Assembly: GCF_910585425.1 (NCBI RefSeq) | Contig: NZ_CAJUCP010000020.1 | Location: 17,659 to 81,658, forward strand | Direction of reading: 5' to 3' | DNA length: 64,000 bases | Source of the DNA: an uncultured Acetatifactor sp. | GTDB taxonomy: Bacteria; Bacillota; Clostridia; Lachnospirales; Lachnospiraceae | In this document: in pieces, positions 26,711 to 35,143 of the stretch | Layout of the letters: each line of letters starts with the position of its first letter | How positions within the stretch are numbered: the stretch's first letter is position 1 | Position numbers and translations under genes: made by a program | The notes under the pieces: generated by a model | Told to the model about the DNA's origin: nothing | The model's input: only the letters and a program-made list of their open reading frames with translations | Database searches by the model: none

Positions 26711-29700
26711 CTACCCTTCCGCCTCCGGCAGGAGCACCTTCGCCGCCTCCAGGAACTCCTCCGTCCTGCTCATCAGAAGCTCCGCGTCCTTTTCCATCAG
26801 CCCTGTCTTCTTATATCTGTAAGTAAAGAAGGGCTTCCCATAGGCCGTAAAGTTCAGGCTCTGCCCGTACTTCCCCATGATATCCGGAATCCTGGCCGGA
26901 TCCAGCTCCGCGTCAGGCCGGAAGGTAAAGGCGATACGCTCGTTCTTCCCCTTTATGTCCGTCATGTAGAGCCTGTGGGCGGCCACCCGGATCAGGGAAA
27001 TCCGCAGCAGGTTGTCCACGGACTTGGGGATCTCCCCGAAGCGGTCCAGCAGCTCGTCCCGCATGTCGTCCCGCTCCTTCACGTTCTCGATGCCGGCGAT
27101 CCGTTTGTAGATGTCCAGTTTCTGCACCTCATTGACGATGTAGGTGGGCGGGATGAAAGCGTCCACGTCCAGGTCGATCACCGTGGCGAAGTCCTGGGGC
27201 GCTTTCCCTCCCTTTAAGCCCTGCACGGCTTCGTTCAGCATCTTGCAGTACAGATCGTAGCCCACGGCCTCCATATGCCCGTGCTGGCGCACCCCCAAAA
27301 GGTTCCCCGCCCCCCGGATCTCCAGGTCCCGCATGGCGATCTTGAAGCCGCTGCCCAGATCCGTGAACTCACGGATGGCCGAGAGCCGCTTCTCCGCCAC
27401 CTCCTTCAGCATCTTGTCCCGCTTGTACATCAGAAAGGCATAGGCGGTGCGGTTGGAACGGCCCACCCGGCCCCTGAGCTGGTAGAGCTGGGACAGGCCT
27501 AGGTTGTCGGAATCATGAATGATCATGGTGTTCACATTGGAGATGTCCAGCCCGGTCTCGATGATGGTGGTGGACACCAGCACGTCTATCTCCCCGTTAA
27601 TGAACTCAAACATGATCCGCTCCAGCTCGCTCTCCTTCATCTGGCCGTGGGCGTAGGACACGGTGGCCTCGGGCAGCAGCGCCGCCAGTCCGGCGGCCAC
27701 GTCCGCGATGTTGTTCACCCTGTTGTACACATAGTAGACCTGCCCGCCTCTGGCCAGCTCCCTGGAGACGGCCTCCCGCACCAGCTCCTCGTTGTACTCG
27801 CAGACAAAGGTCTGGATGGGCTGGCGGTCCCCCGGGGGCTCCTCCAGCACGCTCATGTCCCGTATCCCGATCAGGCTCATGTGCAGGGTCCTGGGGATGG
27901 GGGTGGCGGTGAGGGTCAGCACATCCACGTCCTCCTTCAGCTTCTTGATCTTCTCCTTGTGGGTCACGCCGAAGCGCTGCTCCTCGTCTATGATCAACAG
28001 CCCCAGATCCTTGAATTTCACGTCATTGGACAATACCCTGTGGGTGCCGATGACGATGTCCACCAAGCCCTTCTGGAGGTCCGTAACGGTCTTTTTGATC
28101 TCCCCGGGGGTGCGGAAGCGGCTCATGAGCTCTATGCGGATGGGATAGTCCTTCATGCGCTGGACAAAGGTGGTGTGGTGCTGCTGGGCCAATATGGTGG
28201 TAGGCACCAGGTACACCACCTGCTTGCCCTCCTGGACGGCCTTGAAAGCCGCCCGGATGGCGATTTCGGTCTTGCCGTAGCCCACGTCCCCGCAGATGAG
28301 GCGATCCATGATTTTGCCGCTCTCCATGTCGGACTTTGTGTCCGCAATGGCCGCCAGCTGATCCTCCGTCTCCTCGAAGGGGAACATCTCCTCGAACTCC
28401 CGCTGCCAGACGGTATCCTTTTCATAGGCATGGCCCTGGCTCTGCTGGCGCAGGGCGTAGAGCTGCACCAGGTCTGTGGCCACCTCGTTGACGGCGCTGC
28501 GTACTTTGCTTTTAGTGCGCTCCCACTCTTTGGAGCCCAGCTTATTGAGCTTGGGCTTCCTGGCATCGGCGGAGGCGTACTTCTGGATCACATCCAGGCC
28601 CGTGGCCAGCACGTAGAGGTTGCCGCCGTCCCGGTACTCTATCTTGATGTAGTCCTTGACCACGCCCTCCATCTCCACCTTCTCGATGCCCTGATAGATT
28701 CCCAGCCCGTGGCTTTCGTGGACCACGTAGTCCCCCACCTTCAGTTCGTTGAAATCCTTGATCTTCTGGCCCTCGTAGAGCCTCTTCGTCCGTTTCTTCT
28801 TTTTCTCCGCGCCGAAAATGTCGGTCTCGGACAGCACCACGAATTTCAGCAGCGGGTACTCGAAGCCTTTGTCTACATGGCCGTAGTAGGTCACCACCTC
28901 TCCGGCCTGCACCTCCCGCAGGGGATCCTCGGTATAGATGGCGGTGAGCTCCTGATCCCGCAGATCCTCCGCCAGGCGCTTTGCCCTGGTGCGGGAGCCG
29001 GACAGCAGCAAGACCCGGTAGCCGTTCCTGCGGAACATCTTCAGATCCCGCACCAGGGCCTCGAAGCTGTTGTTGTAGGGGGCCACGTTCCTGGCGGCCA
29101 CGTCCATCTTCCTGTCGGGCCTGAAATACCCCTTTGCCTCCATGGTGGACAGGGTGACCACGCTGCCCTTCAGGAGATTGGCCGCCACCTGATCCCCGCT
29201 GTAGAGCACGTTCATCTGGCCGGGCAGGATGTATCCCTTCTCCGCCCGCTGCCGCATGCTCTCGGAAAACTCCAGCTCTATGGCCTCGGCCTGCTCTTTT
29301 ACACGGTTGGGCTCATCTATGAAATATACCGGCCCCGCATTCCCCCCAGCCGCTCTGCCGCCTCTGTTCAGCCTCCCGTCTACCGCGCCTGGAGTACCGC
29401 CGACTGTCTGCTTCCCGCCTGCCGCGCCTGTGGCACCGCCTCCCGCCTGCCCGGTGCCCTGGCCCGGGGCAGGGCCGCCCCGGGCCAGCCGCACCAGTAT
29501 CTCCGGCAGGGTCATAGTGTCTTCATAGAAGTACCGGATGTACCCCTCCAGGTTCACCTTGGCCTTGAATTCCAGGAGCTGCTCCTTTAATTCCTTTACC
29601 TGGGAAGCGATGCGGTGGGCCTCCTCGGTCTGGAAAGCCTCCCGGAAGATTTTCTGCTGCTTCGCGGCCTCCGCCTCCAGCTTCCTGATGCCTGCCCGGA

Positions 29701-30394
29701 TGCGGTCCTCCTCCAGCACGAACTCCGTGGCAGGGAAGACGGAGATGCCCTCCAGGCTCTCGATGGAGCGCTGGCTTAAGATGTCGAAGCTGCGGATGGA
29801 CTCCACCTCGTCCCCCCACAGCTCGATGCGGTAGGGGTTCTCCTCGGTGAGGTCGAAGATGTCGATGATGCCGCCCCGGACGGAGAACTGTCCCGGGCTC
29901 TCCACCTGGTAGCTCTTCTCATAGCCCATATCCACCAGCCGCCTGCGCAGCTCCCCCTCGTCCAGGGCGCTGCCCTTATACACATCGATCACGTCCCTGT
30001 CCGGCTCCCACATGACCTGAGGGGACATGAGGGCGGCGTAGGTGGTGACGATGGTCACGGGCTTCTTCTCCATGAGCCTGCGCAGCACCTTCACCCGCTC
30101 CTTCACCAGCTGGTTGCCGTGGATGTCCGCCTGGAAGAAGATCAGGTCCTTGGCTGGGTACAACATGACATTCCTGTCATAAAATCTGTATTCTTCGAAG
30201 AGCTCCTTTGCTTTCAGGTCGCTGTAAGTGACGATGACCTTGATGCGGAAGCCATCGCCCAACCCGTAGATCATATGCAGCTTCTGGGAGTCCACGCAGC
30301 CGGTGAGCGCGGTGACGCCCAGGCCTTTCCGGATGGCCTCCCTGATATTGCCGTATTCCGCCAGCTCCTGCAGCGGCGCCAGTAATGCCTGCAT
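26711..30394 (-). CDS. mfd: Transcription-repair coupling factor Mfd
   Basis: Mfd removes RNA polymerase stalled at DNA lesions and recruits UvrA. All domains are present in 1227 residues: N-terminal UvrB-like module, the RNA-polymerase-interacting CarD-like domain (VGDYVVHESHGLGIYQG, near 545), and the translocase with Walker A GDVGYGKTE (near 690), DEEQRFG and the GRVGRSNRTAYA motif VI. A glycine/alanine-rich insert of about 55 residues (near 308-360) interrupts the N-terminal module. The start ATG 30394 follows AGGAGG. Gene order pth-mfd is common in Firmicutes. Confidence 0.97.
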   Translation of the reverse strand: MQALLAPLQELAEYGNIREAIRKGLGVTALTGCVDSQKLHMIYGLGDGFRIKVIVTYSDLKAKELFEEYRFYDRNVMLYPAKDLIFFQADIHGNQLVKERVKVLRRLMEKKPVTIVTTYAALMSPQVMWEPDRDVIDVYKGSALDEGELRRRLVDMGYEKSYQVESPGQFSVRGGIIDIFDLTEENPYRIELWGDEVESIRSFDILSQRSIESLEGISVFPATEFVLEEDRIRAGIRKLEAEAAKQQKIFREAFQTEEAHRIASQVKELKEQLLEFKAKVNLEGYIRYFYEDTMTLPEILVRLARGGPAPGQGTGQAGGGATGAAGGKQTVGGTPGAVDGRLNRGGRAAGGNAGPVYFIDEPNRVKEQAEAIELEFSESMRQRAEKGYILPGQMNVLYSGDQVAANLLKGSVVTLSTMEAKGYFRPDRKMDVAARNVAPYNNSFEALVRDLKMFRRNGYRVLLLSGSRTRAKRLAEDLRDQELTAIYTEDPLREVQAGEVVTYYGHVDKGFEYPLLKFVVLSETDIFGAEKKKKRTKRLYEGQKIKDFNELKVGDYVVHESHGLGIYQGIEKVEMEGVVKDYIKIEYRDGGNLYVLATGLDVIQKYASADARKPKLNKLGSKEWERTKSKVRSAVNEVATDLVQLYALRQQSQGHAYEKDTVWQREFEEMFPFEETEDQLAAIADTKSDMESGKIMDRLICGDVGYGKTEIAIRAAFKAVQEGKQVVYLVPTTILAQQHHTTFVQRMKDYPIRIELMSRFRTPGEIKKTVTDLQKGLVDIVIGTHRVLSNDVKFKDLGLLIIDEEQRFGVTHKEKIKKLKEDVDVLTLTATPIPRTLHMSLIGIRDMSVLEEPPGDRQPIQTFVCEYNEELVREAVSRELARGGQVYYVYNRVNNIADVAAGLAALLPEATVSYAHGQMKESELERIMFEFINGEIDVLVSTTIIETGLDISNVNTMIIHDSDNLGLSQLYQLRGRVGRSNRTAYAFLMYKRDKMLKEVAEKRLSAIREFTDLGSGFKIAMRDLEIRGAGNLLGVRQHGHMEAVGYDLYCKMLNEAVQGLKGGKAPQDFATVIDLDVDAFIPPTYIVNEVQKLDIYKRIAGIENVKERDDMRDELLDRFGEIPKSVDNLLRISLIRVAAHRLYMTDIKGKNERIAFTFRPDAELDPARIPDIMGKYGQSLNFTAYGKPFFTYRYKKTGLMEKDAELLMSRTEEFLEAAKVLLPEAEG

Positions 30395-30607
30395 TGCGTC
30401 CTCCTGTTATCCAATCCCTCTCCGGCCTTGCGGACCGGTCCGGCTGATCCGGAATTCCTTTCGGGCTTCCTGATTCGCCGGGACTTTCCGGAGATATCTC
30501 AGCCTCTCTCAGAATCCGTGATTTCCTGATTCCTCAGCTTTCCCCGGTGCTGCTGTCATTGTTTTTTTGCGTTTTCGTTCTATATTTTTTGTTATTTCGT
30601 CCCATCA

Positions 30608-31378
30608 TCAAAGCCGGCTGCTCTCTCCGGCAGCCTTTTCTCCCGTCTCCGGTCCCCCGGCCTCTCCGGGCTGTTTGGCTTCCTCGGGCTTTTGGAAGCC
30701 CTGCTTTTCCGATGGCTCATTCTGCTCTTTCGGCTCCTTTGGCTCTTTCGGTTCCCTTGGCCCTTTCGGCTCCCTTGGCCCTTTCGGCTCCTTTGGCTCC
30801 TTAACAGGCTTCTTCACGGTATTGAACTGGTTCATGGCAACGTCAGGCCCTTGGGCAATGATCGTCCGGATGGCATCCGCCGCCCGGCCCGCGGCCTCGT
30901 CCATAGCCTCCCTGTCTTTCGGCGAGAACCGCCCCAGCACATAGTCCACCAGATCCCAGCCCGGGGGCTTCTCCCCCACGCCCATCTTCACCCGGATGAA
31001 GCCGTCGTGCCCCAGATGGGCGATGATGTTCTTCAGGCCGTTGTGCCCCCCTGCGCTGCCCTTTTTGCGGATGCGGATCTGCCCTACCTCCAGGCTCACG
31101 TCGTCGGAGATCACGATCAGCTCCGTGGTCTCGTCCGCCTTATAGAAGTCGATCAACTGCCTGACGCACTCGCCGCTTAAGTTCATATAAGTCTGGGGCT
31201 TGGCCAGGACACACTTCTGCCCTGCCGCCATGCCCTTGCCGATGATGGCCTTATGCCTCTTCTCCAGAATGGAGATGTTCTCTTTCGCCGCCAGCTTATC
31301 CAGCACCAGGAAGCCCACATTGTGCCGCGTGCCCTCGTATTCCCTGCCGGGGTTCCCCAGCCCTACAATAATATACAT
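30608..31378 (-). CDS. pth: Peptidyl-tRNA hydrolase with a long charged tail
   Basis: Pth frees tRNA from dropped-off peptidyl-tRNA. The catalytic core is complete: IVGLGNPG, H19 in EGTRHNVGF, AKPQTYMNLSG, ISDDVSLEVG and SAGGHNGLKNI. Core length is about 190 residues, but the 256-residue protein carries a tail of about 65 residues built of KEPKGPREP-type repeats encoded by a 24-bp tandem array (about 30725-30805). The start ATG 31378 follows TTGGAG; a TTG 12 bases upstream is unlikely. Upstream of mfd in the same operon. Confidence 0.95.
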   Translation of the reverse strand: MYIIVGLGNPGREYEGTRHNVGFLVLDKLAAKENISILEKRHKAIIGKGMAAGQKCVLAKPQTYMNLSGECVRQLIDFYKADETTELIVISDDVSLEVGQIRIRKKGSAGGHNGLKNIIAHLGHDGFIRVKMGVGEKPPGWDLVDYVLGRFSPKDREAMDEAAGRAADAIRTIIAQGPDVAMNQFNTVKKPVKEPKEPKGPREPKGPREPKEPKEPKEQNEPSEKQGFQKPEEAKQPGEAGGPETGEKAAGESSRL

Positions 31379-31436
31379 AGCAAACTCCAATCTGCCCGCC
31401 CGGGCTGCACCCGGCCAGGCCTTTTTTCCGGTCTCC

Positions 31437-31934
31437 TCACCGAATCGAATCCAGGAATCCTTTCAGCCTCTCCCTCTGGGCGGAAATGCATCTGTCCGAG
31501 TCGAAGAAGGCGATCAGCTCCTCCCTGCCTATCCAGCGATAGCCTATGGTCTCGCCCTCCTGGAGCGCAACGGAAGTCTTCGGCGCGTCCGTGACGCACA
31601 GGTAGCCGTGGTGGATTGCATGGCTTCTGTCGCTCACAGTGCGGTACAGCTCTTCCAGCTCCCCGGCCTCTATCCCGCTCTCCTCCCGAAGCTCCCTCCG
31701 CGCGCCCTGCAGGGGCGTCTCCCCCTTCAGGGCGCTTCCTCCCGCGCCGATTTCCTCGAAGCCGGGGTAGGCCTCTTTCCGGAAATCCCTCTGCAGCAGG
31801 AGATAGTCTCCGTCCACATGCCTCACCACCACCTCGCAGACCAGGTGGTAGAGGCCCTCTCCAATTTCTTCCCCGCGTATCAGATCCGTCCCTGTCTTTG
31901 TTCCCTGCCTGTCATAGGCGTCCCAGATTTCCAT
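31437..31934 (-). CDS. Nudix hydrolase
   Basis: Nudix enzymes cut nucleoside diphosphates linked to another group. In 165 residues the complete Nudix box is at 66-88 (G66, E72, then RELREESGI with E81, E84 and E85). The architecture resembles IDI-like Nudix proteins with an N-terminal EIWDAYDRQG segment. The start ATG 31934 follows an AGGAGC site. Upstream lies an array of perfect palindromes that each carry a TATAAT, so this gene or operon may be specially regulated. Substrate unknown. Confidence 0.92.
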   Translation of the reverse strand: MEIWDAYDRQGTKTGTDLIRGEEIGEGLYHLVCEVVVRHVDGDYLLLQRDFRKEAYPGFEEIGAGGSALKGETPLQGARRELREESGIEAGELEELYRTVSDRSHAIHHGYLCVTDAPKTSVALQEGETIGYRWIGREELIAFFDSDRCISAQRERLKGFLDSIR

Positions 31935-31980
31935 AGGCTGCTCCTGTCGGTTTTCTTTTTGATAGAATTTTAGGTGGTTT

Positions 31981-32072
31981 GGATTCTATTATAAAACCAC
32001 GATAATAGAATCCTGATTTTGGATTCTATTATAAAACCATGATAATAGAATCCTGCATTTGGATTCTATTAT
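31981..32072 (-). promoter_or_regulatory. Tandem palindromes with embedded -10 boxes
   Basis: Two 33-bp units (31981-32013 and 32021-32053) each consist of GGATTCTATTAT, a nine-base loop and the perfect inverse ATAATAGAATCC; a third half-unit is at 32061-32072, all with period 40. On the minus strand each left arm reads TATAATAGAATCC. The half-unit's TATAAT lies 18 bases after TTTACA (32091-32096), a plausible promoter for the Nudix gene. Confidence 0.7.
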
Positions 32073-32146
32073 ACATACGATTGTGGTCAATTGTAAAGCG
32101 AAATGGCGGATACTTGGCCTTAATCCTATACCACCCCCTGCGCCTT

Positions 32147-32534
32147 TCAGTTCCTTATATAAACAGTGCTTCGAGAAGCCCCTTCCTTTTTCAGCCATTT
32201 TTTTCCTACCATTTTGGCAAGGATTTCTCTCGCTCTGCGCTGTTTGATGCCTAAGAGCTCGGTTGCCTGCATAGTGGTGATAAAGCCATTTTCAATCACA
32301 AATTTACAAATCAATTCTTCTTGTTCGCTTTCCGGCAGTTTTCCGGCAGTTTTCCGGCAGTTCTACTGCCGTCAACACTATATTGAGATAAATCAATGCC
32401 ATCAACCTGCCCTCGATAAATATTTATCCGAAGATCCAACTCCCCACCGATGAACTCCGGTTCCCGCAAACCGGCAGCTTCTCCTTGAACTCCACATTCC
32501 TGGATTCACCGGCGAGAATTTCTACAATAGTCAT
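32147..32534 (-). pseudogene. Broken AlbA_2-type ATP-binding protein gene
   Basis: Pieces of one AlbA_2/Schlafen-like protein survive. ATG 32534 follows AGGAGG and gives MTIVEILAGESRNVEFKEKLP, the usual N-terminus; a central part is deleted. A second frame gives REPEFIGGELDLRINIYRG. The final frame gives a winged-helix end, ENGFITTMQATELLGIKQ to LKKEGASRSTVYIRN, with stop at 32147-32149. Three 11-bp copies of TTCCGGCAGTT (32331-32362) sit at the junction of the last two frames, so slippage explains that frameshift. Intact relatives are regulators or defence-associated ATPases. Confidence 0.75.
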
Positions 32535-32611
32535 GGATACCTCCTGTTTTCCAGAATATCCCTCTCAAAATCCCTGTTCCTTTTGTGCAAGCCTGCAACG
32601 CTTGACTATCC

Positions 32612-32626
32612 GTGTACATTGTACAC
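32612..32626. promoter_or_regulatory. Perfect 7-1-7 palindrome, probable operator
   Basis: GTGTACATTGTACAC lies 78 bases upstream of the start codon of the broken AlbA_2-type gene. Short perfect palindromes of this size are typical repressor sites. The rest of 32,535-32,805 is AT-rich and shows no gene. Confidence 0.5.
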
Positions 32627-32805
32627 TCAGTCATACATATTATCAATGTTTTATTGATTTATTTCCTGAAATAAGCTATCGTTTCTGTCATGCACCATTT
32701 CCCGGACCAGGCGGCACAGGTTTTTGGACGGCCATCTGGGCACCGCGCATCGTCCACCGGCAGAATCAACAAAATAACCGCAGAGAAAAATTTTCGAATA
32801 TGGGA

Positions 32806-32834
32806 TTGAAATTCCTCCACGGATGTGCTAAAAT
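32806..32834 (+). promoter_or_regulatory. Promoter of the ABC-F leader
   Basis: -35 TTGAAA (32806-32811), 17-bp spacer, -10 TAAAAT (32829-32834). Transcription would start near 32841, about 300 bases before the ABC-F start codon. Confidence 0.6.
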
Positions 32835-32878
32835 GAATCCCATCAACAGAAAGATACCATCCGGTAAAAGGTGAAGGA

Positions 32879-32995
32879 ATGATTAATCGATAACAAATTC
32901 GGGAAAAAGCAGACATTTTTTACAGAAAGCCTGTAAGACAGGCCTGTTTGCGTATGCCGAATCTGTTATCGCTCCCATTCCAGAAGCCTTTTTTT
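32879..32995 (+). promoter_or_regulatory. Structured leader with a four-codon upstream ORF
   Basis: An AAAGGTGAAGGA site precedes the mini-ORF ATG-ATT-AAT-CGA-TAA (32879-32893, peptide MINR). Its last codons lie inside the left arm of a 15-bp inverted repeat: CGATAACAAATTCGG (32888-32902) and CCGAATCTGTTATCG (32957-32971), 14 of 15 pairing, enclosing a CCTGT-ACAGG hairpin. A run of seven T follows at 32989-32995. A stalled ribosome on the mini-ORF would disrupt the long stem, as in known antibiotic-resistance leaders. A 7-bp hairpin GCATGCT-GAC-AGCATGC is at 33053-33069. Confidence 0.5.
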
Positions 32996-33142
32996 CTATG
33001 CCGGAATTTCCATGTCAGACGCAATTCCATGTCATGCGCATTTCCCCAAGCGGCATGCTGACAGCATGCAGGCAGGCTTCCCCTGAGAGCGGCTCTTCTC
33101 TCGGCCCCGCAGACAGGCGGGCTTTCGGAACAGGAGGCCATC

Positions 33143-34705
33143 ATGTTACAGATAAAAAACCTGAATATCACCCACAAAAAAGACCTGCGCCTGATCCTGC
33201 AGGATTTTTCCTTCGTGCTGAACCACGGAGACAGGGCCGTCATCATCGGGGAGGAGGGCAACGGCAAGTCCACCCTGCTGAGATGGATCTACGACCCGGC
33301 GCTGACAGAGGACTATGCCGAGGCCAGCGGCCAGCGGATCGCCTCCGGAGAGCGTCTGGCCTATCTGCCCCAGGAGCTGCCGAAAGCGGACGCGGCAAAG
33401 ACCCTCTACGAATTCTTCGCGGAGGATACGTCCTTCTATGAGCAGACGCCCCGGGAGCTGGGCGCCCTGGCTGGGAGCTTCCGCCTGCCCCAGGACTTCT
33501 TCTACGGGGACCAGGTCCTGGGGAGCCTGTCCGGCGGGGAGAAGGTGAAGGCCCAGATGATGCGGCTTTTGATGTCCCAGCCCACCGTGCTGCTGCTGGA
33601 CGAGCCCTCCAACGACCTGGACATCGGGACGCTGCAATGGCTGGAGGAGATGATGCTGAACTGGCAGGGGGCAGTGCTCTACATCTCCCACGACGAGACC
33701 CTGATTGAGCGCACCGCCAACATGGTGATCCACATCGAGCAGATCAGACGCAAGACCGTAAGCCGCATAACGGTGTCCCATATGCCCTATCTCCGGTACA
33801 GGCAGGAGCGGGAGGACAGGTTCGAGAAGCAGGCCAGGCAGGCTGCAAACGAGCGGCGGGAGAAGGAGATCCGGGACGAAAAGCTCCATCGAATCGAGCA
33901 GAGCGTAGCCTACTATCAGAAGACCATCACAAGGCAGAACCCCTCCAAGGGCAGACTCCTGAAAAAGAAGATGAAGGCCGTGAAGAGCATGGAGCGCCGC
34001 TTCGAGCGCCAGGACGAGGACATGACCCGGATGCCCGAGGAGGAGGACGCCATCTTCTTCAAGCTGGGGGAAAAGGACGCCGCCATCCCCGCGGGAAAGA
34101 CTGTCATCGAATATGGCCTACCCTGCCTGCGGACGCCGGACGGCGCCAGGGTTCTGGCGAAGGACGTCTCCCTGCATGTCCGGGGCTCTGAAAAAATCGG
34201 CATCATCGGCCACAACGGCGCGGGCAAGACCACGCTGCTGCGCATGATCGCGGAGGAGCTCCTCTCCCGGACGGACATCCACGCGGCCTACATGCCCCAG
34301 AATTACGAGGATCTGCTGAACCTGGAGGCCACCCCCGTGGACTATCTGGCGCAGACCGGGGACAAGGAGGAGGCGACCAGGATCCGGACCTTCCTGGGCT
34401 CCCTGAAGTACACCTTCGACGAGATGGACCATCCAATCGCGGAGCTGTCCGGGGGCCAGAAGGCCAAGGTGCTGCTGTTGAAGATGAGCCTGTCCGGGGC
34501 CAATGTGCTGATCCTTGACGAGCCTACGCGGAACTTCTCCGCCCTGTCCGCCCCGGTGATTCGGCGGATGTTGGCGGAATTCCCCGGGGCCGTCATCAGC
34601 ATCTCCCATGACAGGAAGTACCTGACGGAGGTCTGCGACAAGGTATACCGGCTCACGGGAGAAGGACTCCTGGAAGATTTCTCCCTTCTCCGGGAAAGCC
34701 ACTGA
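33143..34705 (+). CDS. ABC-F family ribosome-associated ATPase
   Basis: ABC-F proteins carry two ATPase domains and no membrane part; they act on the ribosome, many displacing antibiotics. In 520 residues: Walker A GEEGNGKST (36-44), LSGGEK, LLLDEPSNDLDIG; a charged linker (about 225-300); Walker A GHNGAGKTT (near 353), LSGGQK, LILDEPTRNFSALS. The last motif departs from the usual TNHLD, as in some resistance-type ABC-F proteins. ATG 33143 follows AGGAGG. The long leader with a mini-ORF suggests drug-inducible expression. Whether it protects against antibiotics is inference. Confidence 0.9.
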   Translation: MLQIKNLNITHKKDLRLILQDFSFVLNHGDRAVIIGEEGNGKSTLLRWIYDPALTEDYAEASGQRIASGERLAYLPQELPKADAAKTLYEFFAEDTSFYEQTPRELGALAGSFRLPQDFFYGDQVLGSLSGGEKVKAQMMRLLMSQPTVLLLDEPSNDLDIGTLQWLEEMMLNWQGAVLYISHDETLIERTANMVIHIEQIRRKTVSRITVSHMPYLRYRQEREDRFEKQARQAANERREKEIRDEKLHRIEQSVAYYQKTITRQNPSKGRLLKKKMKAVKSMERRFERQDEDMTRMPEEEDAIFFKLGEKDAAIPAGKTVIEYGLPCLRTPDGARVLAKDVSLHVRGSEKIGIIGHNGAGKTTLLRMIAEELLSRTDIHAAYMPQNYEDLLNLEATPVDYLAQTGDKEEATRIRTFLGSLKYTFDEMDHPIAELSGGQKAKVLLLKMSLSGANVLILDEPTRNFSALSAPVIRRMLAEFPGAVISISHDRKYLTEVCDKVYRLTGEGLLEDFSLLRESH

Positions 34706-34762
34706 GCAGCCCCCCACGGACTATAAGACACAAATCGCCATGGCATATAACGCTATAGTACA

Positions 34763-34792
34763 AAGGGGCTACCGTTCTAACGGTAGCCCCTT
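34763..34792. terminator. Strong hairpin between convergent genes
   Basis: AAGGGGCTACCGT and ACGGTAGCCCCTT pair over 13 bases with a TCTA loop. It lies between the ABC-F gene (plus) and spoVG (minus). There is no long T run, so it may act as a bidirectional terminator or transcript end. Confidence 0.65.
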
Positions 34793-34830
34793 GGGGGATT
34801 TCACTGTCTGTCTTCCTATGATGTCACATC

Positions 34831-35103
34831 TCACTCCCCGTCCGGCTCCTCCAAAGCTCTCCTGTAGCTCTCCAGGATCACCTCCTGGATGGCTTCTCTT
34901 GCGGAGGCATTGATGGGATGGGCAATATCCTTGTATTCCCCGTCTGCCGTCCTCTTGCTGGGCATTGCGATGAACAGGCCCTTGTCGCCCTCTATCACCT
35001 TGATGTCATGCACCACGAACTCCTCGTCCAGGGTGATCGAGACAATTGCCTTCATCCTGCCTTCCTTCGCAATCTTGCGAACGCGAACATCTGTAACCTG
35101 CAT
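34831..35103 (-). CDS. spoVG: Septation/sporulation regulator SpoVG
   Basis: SpoVG is a small nucleic-acid-binding regulator of sporulation septation and many other genes. The 90-residue protein is canonical throughout: VTDVRVRKIAKEGRMKAIVS at the start, FVVHDIKVIEGDKGLFIAMP in the centre, and the DIAHPINASAREAIQ motif. The start ATG 35103 follows AAGGGGG. It is separate from the glg genes upstream by 40 bases and could be read from the same promoter. In Clostridia it is a standard housekeeping and sporulation gene. Confidence 0.97.
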   Translation of the reverse strand: MQVTDVRVRKIAKEGRMKAIVSITLDEEFVVHDIKVIEGDKGLFIAMPSKRTADGEYKDIAHPINASAREAIQEVILESYRRALEEPDGE

Positions 35104-35143
35104 CCTTTAAAACCCCCTTATCCGGAATCAAAAGCCACCTATG

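Noticed and set aside
27515..29590. 691-codon plus-strand frame opposite mfd
   Set aside because: It lies wholly antisense to a clear Mfd sequence and has the His/Gln/Leu-rich composition of a shadow frame in GC-rich DNA.
32833..32874. Upstream ORF MNPINRKIPSGKR in the ABC-F leader
   Set aside because: Its start codon overlaps the -10 box, so it would not be in the transcript predicted from that promoter.
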